Source of the DNA: Solirubrobacter deserti
GTDB lineage: Bacteria; Actinomycetota; Thermoleophilia; Solirubrobacterales; Solirubrobacteraceae
Reading direction: 5' to 3'
NCBI RefSeq assembly: GCF_027587175.1
Contig: NZ_JAPCID010000013.1
Span: forward strand, 62,001-126,000
DNA: 64,000 nt
Shown: positions 17,140-26,944 of the stretch, in pieces
Numbering within the stretch: position 1 is the first letter of the stretch
Layout of the letters: the number at the start of each line of letters is the position of its first letter
Notes under the pieces: generated by a model
What the model saw: only the letters and a program-made list of their open reading frames with translations
The model's database searches: none
What the model was told of the DNA's origin: nothing
Made by a program: the position numbers and the translations under genes

Positions 17140-17172
17140 ACGGGGCGGCGCGCGTCCTGCGCGCCGCCCCGT
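17140..17172. terminator. Strong convergent terminator hairpin
   Basis: ACGGGGCGGCGCGC (17140-17153) pairs perfectly over 14 bp with GCGCGCCGCCCCGT (17159-17172) around a 5-base loop. It lies in the 54 bp between the stops of the convergent genes at 17128 and 17183, exactly where a bidirectional terminator is expected. Confidence 0.8.
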
Positions 17173-17182
17173 CGTCTGACCC

Positions 17183-20100
17183 CTAGCTCCGCTTGGACCG
17201 CTTCTTCGCCAGCGGCTTCTTGACCGTGAGGGTGCGCGCGCTCTTGACCGTCTGCCCCGTCGGCAGCTTCACCGTCGTGTGGATCTTGAGCTTGAGCGTG
17301 CCCTTCTTGGCCAGCGTCTTGCGCGCGGCCTTGTTCAGGCGCAGCTTGACCGTCCTGCTCTGACCCACCGGGATCGAGAACTTGGCGGTGCCGAGCGTCG
17401 CCTTCTTCGCGGCGGCGGAGTTCGCGGCGCGGGTGCCGCCCGCGCGGCGCGAGCAGCCGCTGGTGTTGCACGCCTCCAGCGTGCCCGAGCAGGTGCCGGG
17501 CGTCTGCGTCGGCGAGCCGTTGCAGCGCATCGGGAACGGCAGCTCGCCGCCGTCGCTCGGCCGGCACGACCTGCCCGAGCAGCCCTGGCTGGTGCCGCCG
17601 CGGTCGTTCTCGAGCGAAGCGGTGCCGAATTCGACGATCTCGGGTGGCGGGGGAGGCGCCAGCACGGTGATCGCGATCGTCGCGACGTTCGAGCGCACGC
17701 CCGTGTCCGGGTCGTAGGAGACGTACTGGACGGCGTCCGCGCCGTCGTGGCCGTCGGAGACGAAGGTCGTGCCCTGCACGCCGCCCTTGGACGGGTGCTG
17801 GACGATCTCGATCGTGCCGCGGTCGCAGCTGAAGGGCAGCGCCACGCTCCCGCGCCGCTGCACCTGCACGGCGCCGTCGGCGCAGGCCGGCGGGTTGCCG
17901 ACCGTCACCCGCGCGAACGCCTCGGGCGAGTCGGCCCGCCCGTCGGAAGCCCGGAAGCCGGTGGTCTGCACGCCCGCGGTCGTGCCGGCCTTGACCTTCA
18001 ACCGCGTCCCGGCGAGCTCGCCGGTGCCGCTGGTGACCCGCACCGTGACGGGATCGCCGTCGGGGTCGGCGCAGCGCAGCGTCAGCTGCACCGTCTCGCC
18101 CGGACGCGCCGAGGCATCCGCGTCGGTGCAGATCGGCGCGCGGTTCTCGGCGCCCGGCGGCCGCGACGTGCGCAGCAGGCGCGCGATCGCGTAGTGGTTG
18201 CCGCTGATCGTGCCCGACGTGTAGAGGTCACGGCCGGTCGGGTCCAGCATCAGGTTGCCGGGCCCGCGCTGCGGCCGGGCTCCACCGCCGGTCGTCTCCG
18301 GGCAGGACGCGGTCCCGCCCCACACGAGCGTGCAGCGCGGCGCCGACAGCCCACCCGTGACCTTGTCCGCGGTCAGCGAGACCACGCCGCCCGGCGGGCC
18401 GGTGACGTACACGTCGCCGCCGTCGTGCGAGGTGATGATCTCGGTCGCCTTGTCGACGACGTCGGTCTTGACCGCGCAGTCGGAGCGCACGTTGCCGACG
18501 CACATGGAGGCGTCGAACGACCACGTCCGGTCCGCGACCCGCGGCAGCGCCGTCACGCGCTCGCCGCGCTGGGCGGCCACGTACAGCGCCCGCCCGTCCG
18601 GCGCGAAGCGCACCGGTCCCCAGCCGTCCAGCCATGGCGGCGGCGCGTCACAGACGAACTCGCTGCCGACGCGGCGGCACTCGGTCGCGGGCCGGCAGCG
18701 TCCCTCGTCGCGCACGCAGCCGCCGTCCTGCGAAAGGGTCCCGGTCGCCTCGTCCCAGCCGAGCAGCGCGAGGTGATCCCTGGACCGCACGGCGAGCGTC
18801 CTGCCGTCCGGCGAGAAGGCCATCCACGGCTCGCTCTCGAGCGCGACCGTGAGCGGCTCGCACGGCTTGTTCTCGGCGGGATGCGCGTAGCAGCGCACGG
18901 CCGGCTCGAGCTTGCCGTTGTGCAGCGGGTAGACCCGGATCTCGCCGAAGCTGCGCTTGACCCCGGCCGGGACCGTGATCAGGAACCGGCCGTCCGGGGA
19001 GAGGATCGGCGCGTCGCTGCGCATGCGGGTGTCGCAGCCGGGCGCGCCCATGCCGACGCACCCGGTGAGCGTCGGCTCGGCGTTCGCGTCCAGCGCGAGC
19101 GAGAGGAGACCCGGATACGGGTTGCCCTCCTGGTCCCAGGTGCCGCCGGACACGATCAGCTGCTTGCCGTCAGGCGTGAGGAACAGGTCCTGCGGCTGGA
19201 GGTCGAGCTCGCCCAGCGACGCGCAACCGCGCGCCGGACCTTCCATCGTGCCCCAGCACCGGGCGTCGCCGAGGGCGCCCGTCGCGGGGTCACGGGTGAG
19301 GCGCACGATGGCCTTCTGGTCGGCGACCCACAGGAAGCGACCGTCGGTGCTGAGCGCCTTCTCGCCGCGCGGCGCGACGAGCTTGGGCTCGCGCTGGTCG
19401 CACGAGTCGCCCGCGCCGTAGTCGCGCGAGATGCAGCCGAGGTAGGCCAGCTGGCCCGGCCGGCGCGGATCGTCGTCGTCGGCGATCGTGACCACGCCGC
19501 GCACCGTCTCGGGCTGCGCGCCGTCGACGCCGCTGAGCTCGAGCTCGATCGTCTCGTCCGCCTCGTCGCGCGTGTCGCTGTAGAGCTCGAGGTCGACGAA
19601 CGCCTCGCTGGTGTTCGGCGCGATCGAGACCGGGACGTCGACCGGGTCGTAGTCCTCGCCCGCCGTCGCGGTGCCGCCGACGGACCGCAGCCGGCCCTCG
19701 ACGGTCATGCCGGTCGAGCCCTCGAGCTCGACCTTGACCCGGGTCGTCTCGGTGCCGTCGTCGCCCTCGCGCGCGGTCCACGGCCGCAGCGACACCGCCG
19801 GGACGACGCCGGGCTCGAACACCGTCAGGCGCTTGGCGGCCTTGTGGTCCTCGGTGTCGAAGTCGGGCTCGTTGAGCGCGACGACCTCGGCGGTGAGGTC
19901 GCCGCGGCCGACGGCCGTGCCGGTCAGCTTGACGGTCAGCGTCTTCTCGCCACGAACGGGGATCTCGCCGACCTCCCAGCGCGGCGTGTCGACGCTCACG
20001 CCGGCGGGCGGCGCGATCGCGACGACGACACCGGTCGCCGGCTTCGGGTAGGTGTTGCGCACGACGATCTCGGCCGTCCGCTGCTCGCCGAGCGGCAGGT

Positions 20101-23100
20101 TGGCCGAAGCGGTGCTGAGCGTCAGCTCCACGTCGCGCTGCGTGATGAACTGCAGGCACGCGTCGCCGAGACCGTCCTTGTCGGCGTCCTCCTGACCGGG
20201 GTCGGCCACCGCGGTGCAGACGTCCTTGTCGTCGTAGACGCCGTCATCGTCGCCGTCGATCGCGGCCGCGAGCTCGGTCGCGTTCGAGACCGCGCCCTCG
20301 TGCACGTCGCTGACGGTGTAGACGTCGTCGTCCCAGCCGCGCAGCCCGTGGCGCGAGTAGCGCAGCCGCGACCAGTCGTCGATGCCGGTGAGGGCCGTGT
20401 GGTTCTCGGGCTTCTGGCAGGCCTCAGGCCCGTTCGGATCCGCCGTGACGTCCACGTCGTTGAGGCCCATGGCGACGGTCTCGACCGCAGGGTCGTCATC
20501 GACCTGGACCGGGGACTCGGTCACGCCGACCCTGACGACCTTGCACCAGTCGCGGCGCGCGTCGTACTTGGTGACGAGCGTCTCCTTCCACGGCTCGACC
20601 GCCCGCTGCGGATACTCGTCGAAGAACGCGAAGCCCTCGTCGAACGCCGCCTCGTCGCGGGCCACCGCCGTCTTGCGCGAGTAGTCCAGCGGGCGCTGGT
20701 TGAGCGCGGAACGGGTGATGAACAGGTAGTTCATGATCGACAGGTAGTTCGGCTCGTGGTTCTCGTGCGGCTCCAGGCCGCCGTGCCAGAGGCCGAGCGT
20801 GTGCCCGAGCTCGTGCATGAAGGTGGCGGCCTCGTTCTCGGCCACGCACGCGTCGTACTGGCCGTTGCAGCCGAACTCGCCCTTGCCGCCCGCGACGATC
20901 ATGTCCTGCTGGCTGACCTCGCCGAGCGTCACCAGGAAGGCGTCGTGGCCCGGGTCGGCCACGCCGTCGACGCCACGGACGTGGGCGCGCCCGAAGATCG
21001 CGTGCCGGAACGCGAGCTTGCGCGCGGCCAGGCGCGCCTCGCAGTCCTCGGCGCCGCGGTCCTCCTCGGTGCCGAAGAAGCCGCCGCACGGCGTGTCGCC
21101 GCGGGTGAGATCGACAATGTCGTCGTAGCGTCCGGCCGCGCGCTCGACCGTCTCGATCGGCTCGCTTCCCGGGACCTGCTCGTCGGTGGCCGTGTGCAGG
21201 TTGATCGGACGGGGCGCGAGCTCGAACGCCTCCTTGACCTTCATAAGCCCGGCCATGTGCGGCTTGCGGCCGGCCTGCCAGTCGATCTCGACGAACAGGT
21301 CCGGCTTGCCGACCTGCGCGCCGTGGTCGGCCAGGTTGAGCTCGGGGCGGCCGTCGGCGTCGTAGTCGAGGCCGATCGTCTCCCAGCTGTCGCACAGCGC
21401 GTCACCGTCGGTGTCGTTGCCGCACAGCGGGGACAGCTCGCCGGTGGCGCCGTGCTCGTCGGTCATCACCGCGCCGTAGGCGGCGTACGGCTTGTCGGTC
21501 TCGAGCTCCCAGGTCCCGTCGGCGGCGGGGGAGACGGTGGCGATGTACTCGCCGCCGCGCGGGCGCATCTGCAGCGCGTCCGCCGACGCGAAGCCGTAGA
21601 CGTCGATCAGCGTCGCGCGCGGATCGGAGCGGTCGAGCCGGCCGGCGATGTGCCGCGGCTTGTCCAGGGTCGCCGGAACGATCTCGAGGGCGCTGGGCGT
21701 GGTCGGCCAGCTGTCGAGGTCCGCACGGTCGTTGGCCGTGGCGCCGGGGCCGGCGACGTCCACGTCGAGGCCCTCGTTCCCGCGCATGCGGTTGCCGCGC
21801 ACGGTGATCCGCGACCCCGCGGCCTCCACGCGCACGCCCGGGCCGGCGTTGTCCTCGATCCGGTTGCAGCGGGTGTCGCGGCAGTTGACGTCGTCGAAGC
21901 GCTCCGGCCCGGCGTCGGCCGGCAGGCCGATCACGCCGTCGGCGACGCGTGTGTCGACGCGCACGCCCGGGCCCTCGTTGCCGGTGATGTAGTTGCCGAT
22001 GATCACCGACGCCTTGGCGCTGTTGATGCGGATGCCGGCGTCGGCGTTGTGGGCGATCAGGTTGCGCCCGTCGATGCCGAGCGCCGCGCCGACGACCGTG
22101 TCGCGGCCGCCGGCGAGCGAGACGCCGACGCCGTTGGGGATCGCCTTCGTCGCGGTCGTGTCGAGGCCGATGACGTTCTGGCGGATCGTGGTCTCGCGCG
22201 CGTCGCCCTGGACCTGGACGCCGCGGCCGTTGCCGGAGATGACGTTGCCGTCCTCGCGCCCGGAGCCGCCGACGCGCGTGTTCCACGCGTCGCCCATCAC
22301 GAGCACGCCCGCTCCACCGTTGCCGAAGTCGAGCGCGGACGGCTCGCCGGTGGGCGCGGTGCCGATGCGGTTGTGGCGGATGTGGACGGCGTCGGCGAGG
22401 TCGTTGACCACGACGCCCTGGGCGTTGGCGGAGACGGTGTTGTTCTCGACGAGCGTGCCGTCCGCGTGGACGAGCACGCCGGCCGTGCCGTTGCCGAGCG
22501 GCTTGCCGTCGGCGCTGACACCGATCCGGTTGCCGCGCACGGCGGCGCGCTCGCCGTCGAGCATCTGCAGGCCGTAGGTGCTGTTGCCCGCGACGACGTT
22601 GCCGGGGCCGAAGGTGAGGTCGTCCGGCGCCTCGCCGCCGCCGGTGGGCCGGCCCGTCGCGAAGCCGATCTGGTTCTGCAGCTTCTTGACGCCGTCGACG
22701 TCCGTGCCGAAGCGGTTGTCGGCGATCGTCGTGCGCTGGGCCCCGCCCGTGACGTACATGCCCATCTCCGTCGAGCCGGCGATCGTGTTGCCGCTGACGG
22801 CCACGTCCGCGGGCGCCTCGTTCTCGCCGTCGGCGACGATCGCGACGCCGAAGCGGTTGCCCGAGCCGGGCACCAGCTGCTTGCCCTCGTAGTCGGTGCC
22901 GATGCGGTTGGCGGTGATCGTCGTGCGCGGCGAGCCGCCGTTGACCTCGACCCCGAGGCCGTTGCCGGCGATCAGGTTGAACTGGCCCGCGCCGGCGCCG
23001 CCGACCGCCGTGTCCGGCGAGTCGTGCACGAACACGCCGAGGTCGTGGCCGAGCGGCTCGCCGGTCGGCGACTCGGCGAGGCCCGCGGCGCTGAGGCCGA

Positions 23101-24058
23101 TGAAGTTGCCGATGATCTCGGTGCGCTTGGCGCCGAGGACGCTGATGCCCCAGGACTCGTCGTCGTCGCCGAGCACCACGTTGCCGGCGATCACGTTCTG
23201 CTGGGTGCCGCGGCCGACCTGGCCGACGGGCTCGGTGAGGAGAATGCCGGTCTCCGTGTTGGGCCGGCGACCGCGCCCGTCGGTGGTCGCTCCGACGTAG
23301 TTGCCGAAGATGGTGTTGGCGCTGGCGCCGGCGTCCATGAGCGCGATCCCGACCTCGTTGCCGGAGATCACGTTCTTCTCGGGGCCGACGCCCCCGATCT
23401 GCGCCTCGGCGCTGTTGTAGAGCGTCAGGCCGATCTGCCGGTCCTCGACGCTCTTGCGCGGCTGGACCGCGCCATCGCGGGTGAGGCCGAGCCAGTTGCC
23501 CTTGATGACCGCGCGGTCGGTGCCGTCGAGGCCGAGCTGGGTGTAGGGGAAGGAGTGGATGATCAGGCCGCGGATGACCGAGCCGTCGGCGTTGCGCAGG
23601 TCCAGGCCCCACGGGCGCAGGAAGCGGATGACGCCGTCGTTGTCGGCGCGGGTGGCGCGGGCCTTGGGCTTGTCCAACGGCTCGGCGACGGCGCCGCGCG
23701 CGACCAGCGTCGGGCGGATGTCCTCCGCGATCAGGCTGCCGTCGATCTCGACCGTGGGGACGTTGCCCTGGCCGAGCCCGTCGATGGTCACGGGCTGGGT
23801 GATCACCGGCAGGGCCGTGGCCGGCTTGAACGTCGCCGGGCCGAGCAGGCTGAACGTGATCGTGTCCGGGCCGGCGTTGGCGTTGGCGGTGTTGATCGCG
23901 CCGCGCAGCGTGCACTCGGTCGCGGTGGGGTCGTCGCAGCGTTTGCCGGTGTCGGCGGTCGAGTTGACGACGATGGTCCCGGCCGGGGCGAACGCGGCAT
24001 GGGCGGAGGTGGGGAGGATCAGCAGGAGCGCGATCAGGGGAACGAGAAGGCGGGACAT
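17183..24058 (-). CDS. Giant secreted beta-helix/metzincin multidomain protein
   Basis: A 2291-residue exported protein. It has a signal peptide (1-22, 'LLVPLIALLLILPTSAHA'), a CSLREA-like segment ('GTIVVNSTADTG'), then a long right-handed parallel beta-helix with many 'NVISGN'-type rungs (about 70-790). A zinc protease domain follows, with the full metzincin motif HELGHTLGLWH (about 1080) and a Met-turn 'LSIMNYLF'. Next come thrombospondin type-3 calcium repeats (about 1265-1300), a CARDB-like domain, a Calx-beta domain (about 1445-1535), a beta-propeller (about 1540-1970), Ig-like repeats and a Lys-rich C-terminal tail. The ATG at 24058 is chosen because the signal peptide starts there. The role is probably extracellular; substrate and adhesion target are unknown. 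Confidence 0.85.
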   Translation of the reverse strand: MSRLLVPLIALLLILPTSAHAAFAPAGTIVVNSTADTGKRCDDPTATECTLRGAINTANANAGPDTITFSLLGPATFKPATALPVITQPVTIDGLGQGNVPTVEIDGSLIAEDIRPTLVARGAVAEPLDKPKARATRADNDGVIRFLRPWGLDLRNADGSVIRGLIIHSFPYTQLGLDGTDRAVIKGNWLGLTRDGAVQPRKSVEDRQIGLTLYNSAEAQIGGVGPEKNVISGNEVGIALMDAGASANTIFGNYVGATTDGRGRRPNTETGILLTEPVGQVGRGTQQNVIAGNVVLGDDDESWGISVLGAKRTEIIGNFIGLSAAGLAESPTGEPLGHDLGVFVHDSPDTAVGGAGAGQFNLIAGNGLGVEVNGGSPRTTITANRIGTDYEGKQLVPGSGNRFGVAIVADGENEAPADVAVSGNTIAGSTEMGMYVTGGAQRTTIADNRFGTDVDGVKKLQNQIGFATGRPTGGGEAPDDLTFGPGNVVAGNSTYGLQMLDGERAAVRGNRIGVSADGKPLGNGTAGVLVHADGTLVENNTVSANAQGVVVNDLADAVHIRHNRIGTAPTGEPSALDFGNGGAGVLVMGDAWNTRVGGSGREDGNVISGNGRGVQVQGDARETTIRQNVIGLDTTATKAIPNGVGVSLAGGRDTVVGAALGIDGRNLIAHNADAGIRINSAKASVIIGNYITGNEGPGVRVDTRVADGVIGLPADAGPERFDDVNCRDTRCNRIEDNAGPGVRVEAAGSRITVRGNRMRGNEGLDVDVAGPGATANDRADLDSWPTTPSALEIVPATLDKPRHIAGRLDRSDPRATLIDVYGFASADALQMRPRGGEYIATVSPAADGTWELETDKPYAAYGAVMTDEHGATGELSPLCGNDTDGDALCDSWETIGLDYDADGRPELNLADHGAQVGKPDLFVEIDWQAGRKPHMAGLMKVKEAFELAPRPINLHTATDEQVPGSEPIETVERAAGRYDDIVDLTRGDTPCGGFFGTEEDRGAEDCEARLAARKLAFRHAIFGRAHVRGVDGVADPGHDAFLVTLGEVSQQDMIVAGGKGEFGCNGQYDACVAENEAATFMHELGHTLGLWHGGLEPHENHEPNYLSIMNYLFITRSALNQRPLDYSRKTAVARDEAAFDEGFAFFDEYPQRAVEPWKETLVTKYDARRDWCKVVRVGVTESPVQVDDDPAVETVAMGLNDVDVTADPNGPEACQKPENHTALTGIDDWSRLRYSRHGLRGWDDDVYTVSDVHEGAVSNATELAAAIDGDDDGVYDDKDVCTAVADPGQEDADKDGLGDACLQFITQRDVELTLSTASANLPLGEQRTAEIVVRNTYPKPATGVVVAIAPPAGVSVDTPRWEVGEIPVRGEKTLTVKLTGTAVGRGDLTAEVVALNEPDFDTEDHKAAKRLTVFEPGVVPAVSLRPWTAREGDDGTETTRVKVELEGSTGMTVEGRLRSVGGTATAGEDYDPVDVPVSIAPNTSEAFVDLELYSDTRDEADETIELELSGVDGAQPETVRGVVTIADDDDPRRPGQLAYLGCISRDYGAGDSCDQREPKLVAPRGEKALSTDGRFLWVADQKAIVRLTRDPATGALGDARCWGTMEGPARGCASLGELDLQPQDLFLTPDGKQLIVSGGTWDQEGNPYPGLLSLALDANAEPTLTGCVGMGAPGCDTRMRSDAPILSPDGRFLITVPAGVKRSFGEIRVYPLHNGKLEPAVRCYAHPAENKPCEPLTVALESEPWMAFSPDGRTLAVRSRDHLALLGWDEATGTLSQDGGCVRDEGRCRPATECRRVGSEFVCDAPPPWLDGWGPVRFAPDGRALYVAAQRGERVTALPRVADRTWSFDASMCVGNVRSDCAVKTDVVDKATEIITSHDGGDVYVTGPPGGVVSLTADKVTGGLSAPRCTLVWGGTASCPETTGGGARPQRGPGNLMLDPTGRDLYTSGTISGNHYAIARLLRTSRPPGAENRAPICTDADASARPGETVQLTLRCADPDGDPVTVRVTSGTGELAGTRLKVKAGTTAGVQTTGFRASDGRADSPEAFARVTVGNPPACADGAVQVQRRGSVALPFSCDRGTIEIVQHPSKGGVQGTTFVSDGHDGADAVQYVSYDPDTGVRSNVATIAITVLAPPPPPEIVEFGTASLENDRGGTSQGCSGRSCRPSDGGELPFPMRCNGSPTQTPGTCSGTLEACNTSGCSRRAGGTRAANSAAAKKATLGTAKFSIPVGQSRTVKLRLNKAARKTLAKKGTLKLKIHTTVKLPTGQTVKSARTLTVKKPLAKKRSKRS

Positions 24059-24135
24059 CCAGTCCGCGACCGTACGGGCGCTCACCGGCCCTGGCGTCCA
24101 TCGAACGGTGACGGGGCCTCGTCCTTGAGGCTGAA

Positions 24136-24816
24136 TCACAGCTCGATCTCCCCCGTATGGCCAGGTCGCACGAAGCCGCTCTCGTACGCGAGCACGACGA
24201 CTTGGACGCGGCTCGAGACGCCGAGCTTGGTGATCAGGCGCGTCACGTGGGTCTTGACCGTCGCTTCCGTGAGCCCGGTCTCCCGCGCGAGCGCGGCGTT
24301 GGAGTGCCCGCGCGCGAGCCGGCGGACGATGTCGCGCTCGCGGTCGGTGAGCGCGTCGAAGCGGGACAGCAGGTGGTTGCGCGTCTCGCCCAGGTGCGTC
24401 TCCACCAGGCGGCGCGCGATCGGCGGCGCGAGCAGCGTGTCGCCCGTGGCCACGACACGGATGGCGTCCGCGAGCCGGTCCGGCGCCGCGTCCTTGAGGA
24501 AGAAGCCGGTCGCGCCGGCCCGCAGCGCCCGCAGCACGAGCTGGTCGTCGTCATGGTTGGTGACCACGAGCACGCGAGCGCGCGAGCCGGCGGCGAGCAG
24601 CCGGCGCGTGGCCTCGATCCCGTCCAGGACGGGCATCTCGACGTCCATAAGCACGACGTCCGGGTGGCGCTCGAGCGCGACCTCGACGCCCCTCGCGCCG
24701 TTGTCGGCCTCGCCGGTGACTTCGAGGTCGGGCTCCGCGTCCAGCAGCGCCTTCAGCCCGCTGCGGACGAGCACGTGGTCGTCGACGAGGACGATCCGGG
24801 TCGGACGCCCGCTCAC
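24136..24816 (-). CDS. NarL/LuxR family response regulator
   Basis: A 226-residue two-domain regulator. The receiver has the acidic pocket 'VLVDDHVLVRSGL', the phospho-Asp in 'DVVLMDVEMPVLDGI' and the Lys in 'GFFLKDAAPDRL'. The LuxR-type helix-turn-helix is 'LTDRERDIVRRLARGHSNAA...EATVKTHVTRLITKLG'. The GTG start overlaps the cupin stop (GTGA), so the two are translationally coupled. No histidine kinase gene is adjacent; the HisKA_3 kinase at 6770 is of the matching class but far away. The start of the giant secreted protein lies 77 bp downstream, so both may be in one transcript. Confidence 0.9.
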   Translation of the reverse strand: MSGRPTRIVLVDDHVLVRSGLKALLDAEPDLEVTGEADNGARGVEVALERHPDVVLMDVEMPVLDGIEATRRLLAAGSRARVLVVTNHDDDQLVLRALRAGATGFFLKDAAPDRLADAIRVVATGDTLLAPPIARRLVETHLGETRNHLLSRFDALTDRERDIVRRLARGHSNAALARETGLTEATVKTHVTRLITKLGVSSRVQVVVLAYESGFVRPGHTGEIEL

Positions 24817-25205
24817 GCGGCGGGGAGGGCCTGGACGCCGCCGACGGCGAGCAGCGCCGCGCGGTCGTCGGGGTCCGTGGCCGGGTCGGCGATGACGTTC
24901 AGGACCTGCTCGAGCCCAGCGGGGGCGATCAGGGCGAGCACGCGGCTCGGGCGCGTGGCCACGAGCCTGCGCGGGACGCCGCGCGGGAGCGACACGCTGG
25001 CGCCCTGGGTGACCGTCTGCTGCGTCCGGTCGACATTGACGGCGAGCTCGCCGTGCAGGACGTGCAGCACGACGTCCTCGCGGTGGGCGACGTGCGTGGG
25101 GATCTCCGTACCCGCGGCCACGGACGCCTCGACCAGCGCGTACTGGCCGTGCGTCGCGAAGCCCGCCACGGGCACGACGAGGTTGATCGGGGTGGGGAGG
25201 TTCAT
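24813..25205 (-). CDS. Small cupin-domain protein
   Basis: A 130-residue single cupin barrel. The metal-site pattern is partly kept: 'TEIPTHVAHREDVVLHVLHGELAV' has two His and a Glu or Asp, and the second motif reads 'LPRGVPRRLVA', where the usual His is replaced by Arg. Such proteins are often small-molecule sensors or isomerase-like enzymes. It is encoded directly before, and overlapping with, a response regulator, which suggests a regulatory role (inference). It starts 62 bp after the HD-GYP gene ends. Confidence 0.75.
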   Translation of the reverse strand: MNLPTPINLVVPVAGFATHGQYALVEASVAAGTEIPTHVAHREDVVLHVLHGELAVNVDRTQQTVTQGASVSLPRGVPRRLVATRPSRVLALIAPAGLEQVLNVIADPATDPDDRAALLAVGGVQALPAA

Positions 25206-25267
25206 CGCCGCCGATGCTCCCGGCGTCCCACGCCCGCTTCATCAGCGGGCGACCCCAACATCTACCC

Positions 25268-26944
25268 CTAGCGCCGGCGGCGGACCACCCGCAGCAGCGC
25301 GTCGGCGACGGCCGGGTCGAAGTGGCTGCCGCGCAGGCGCTCGATCTCCTGGCAGGCGTGCTCGACGGTCCAGGCCTGCTTGTACGGGCGCTCGTGGGTG
25401 AGCGCGTCGAAGACGTCGCAGACGGCCGCGATCCGGCCCTCGAGCGCGATTTCCTCGCCCTTGAGGCCGTTGGGGTAGCCCGTGCCGTCCCAGCGCTCGT
25501 GGTGGGTGTCGACGATCAGCTCGGCGACCTTCAGGACGGGCGAGGGCGAGCCCTCCAGCAGCAGGGAGCCCTCGACCACGTGGCGGCGCATGACCGCCAT
25601 CTCCTCGATGGTCAGGCCGCCGGGCTTGCGCAGGATCTCGTCCGGGACGCCGATCTTGCCGATGTCGTGCAGGACCGCGGCGTAGCGGATCGTGTCGGCG
25701 CGGGTGGGCGGCAGGCCGAGCTCGAGCGCGACCTCCCCGCACATGCGGCTCATGCGGTCGATGTGCTCGCCCGTGTCGTCGTCGTGCAGTTCGGCCGCGC
25801 GCGCGAGCCGGAGCACGACCTCCAGCTGGGTCTCGACGAGGTCCTTGGTGCGCGCGTGCACGGCCGCCTCGAGCTCGTCGCGGTGGCGGCTGACGGCGGC
25901 GCGCTCGGACCGCTCGGCGACGGCGCGCACGAGCAGCGCGGTGGCCAGCGTGCACGCGAGCGCGACGAGCGGGACGGCGACGGGGAGAACGAGCCCGGCG
26001 CCGAACGCGAGCTGCGCGCCGACCGCGAACAGCGCGGCTCCCGCGGCGGCGAGCGCGCTCCCGCGCACCGGGCCCAGGAGGCGCACGCCGGCCGCGGGCA
26101 CGCCGGCGAGCAGCACGGCGATCAGGAACGCGAGCCAGCCCGCCACCGGCCGCAGCGGGTTGCCTTCGAGCGCGGTCCAGATCGCGTTGGCCTGGAGCTC
26201 GGCGCCCGGCATCAGGCGGTCGCCGGGAGCGGAGGTGGGGTGGACGTCCTGCAACGAGGGCGCGGTCGCGCCGACGACGACGATCCGGCCGCGCAGCGGC
26301 TCGCTCACGCGCCGTTCGAGCACGTCCGCGAACGAGTACGTCGGGATCGTGCCCGCCGGGCCGCGGAAGTCGATCAGCGCGCGCTCGGCGGTGGGTGTCG
26401 GGCCGAACCGCGCGCCCACCAGCGCCGGGATCGTCGCGAGCCCCGTGTCCTGGCGCGCGTAGCGGCGGATCGCGCCGCCGGGATCGGTCGGGAAGGTGCT
26501 GGCCGCCGCGCGAGCGCCGCCCGCCTGCGCGAGGTTCTCGTCACCGCCGAGCACGCGCGTGCGGCCGTGGTCGTCGACTTCCCCCGTCGCGAGGACCACG
26601 CGCCCGGCGCGCCCCACCGCCTCGTACAGCGCGAGGTCCTCGTCCGGGTCCTCCGAGGGCTCGGTGAACTGGACGTCGTAGACGATCTGGCGCGCGCCGG
26701 CCTCGCGCAGCCGGTCGATCAGCTGCGCGTGGAGCGTGCGCGGGAACGGCCAGCGCGTCTCGAGCTCGGAGAACGAGCGCTCGTCGATGGCCACGACGGC
26801 CAGCCCGGCGACGGGTTGCGTGCCGCGCAGCTCGAAGCGCGCGTCGAGCGTCGCGAGCTCGGCGCGTTCCAGCGCGGGTGTGAGGGCCGCGACGAGGACG
26901 ACCAGCGCGACGAGCGCGCCCGCCGCCCGCGCCAGGCGGATCAT
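25268..26944 (-). CDS. CHASE2 sensor with HD-GYP c-di-GMP phosphodiesterase domain
   Basis: A 558-residue membrane receptor. An N-terminal helix (about 5-22) is followed by an extracellular CHASE2 domain ('LATLDARFELRG', 'VVAIDERSFSELE', 'RQIVYDVQFTEPS'). Three membrane helices come next (about 265-350), then a short coiled segment, then an HD-GYP domain with 'HDIGKIGVPDEIL', 'HHERWDGTGYPNGL' and 'DVFDALTHERPYK'. HD-GYP enzymes hydrolyse cyclic di-GMP; all landmark residues are present. The ATG overlaps the stop of the preceding FecR-like gene (ATGA). CHASE2 proteins are often paired with FecR proteins, which makes the two genes a likely envelope-sensing unit. Confidence 0.9.
   Translation of the reverse strand: MIRLARAAGALVALVVLVAALTPALERAELATLDARFELRGTQPVAGLAVVAIDERSFSELETRWPFPRTLHAQLIDRLREAGARQIVYDVQFTEPSEDPDEDLALYEAVGRAGRVVLATGEVDDHGRTRVLGGDENLAQAGGARAAASTFPTDPGGAIRRYARQDTGLATIPALVGARFGPTPTAERALIDFRGPAGTIPTYSFADVLERRVSEPLRGRIVVVGATAPSLQDVHPTSAPGDRLMPGAELQANAIWTALEGNPLRPVAGWLAFLIAVLLAGVPAAGVRLLGPVRGSALAAAGAALFAVGAQLAFGAGLVLPVAVPLVALACTLATALLVRAVAERSERAAVSRHRDELEAAVHARTKDLVETQLEVVLRLARAAELHDDDTGEHIDRMSRMCGEVALELGLPPTRADTIRYAAVLHDIGKIGVPDEILRKPGGLTIEEMAVMRRHVVEGSLLLEGSPSPVLKVAELIVDTHHERWDGTGYPNGLKGEEIALEGRIAAVCDVFDALTHERPYKQAWTVEHACQEIERLRGSHFDPAVADALLRVVRRRR

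Noticed and set aside
17279-24895. Very long open frame on the plus strand
   Set aside because: It is antisense to the giant secreted protein, is low-complexity (Arg/Ala/Val/Asp-rich) and has no domain; it arises from the G+C-rich codon pattern.
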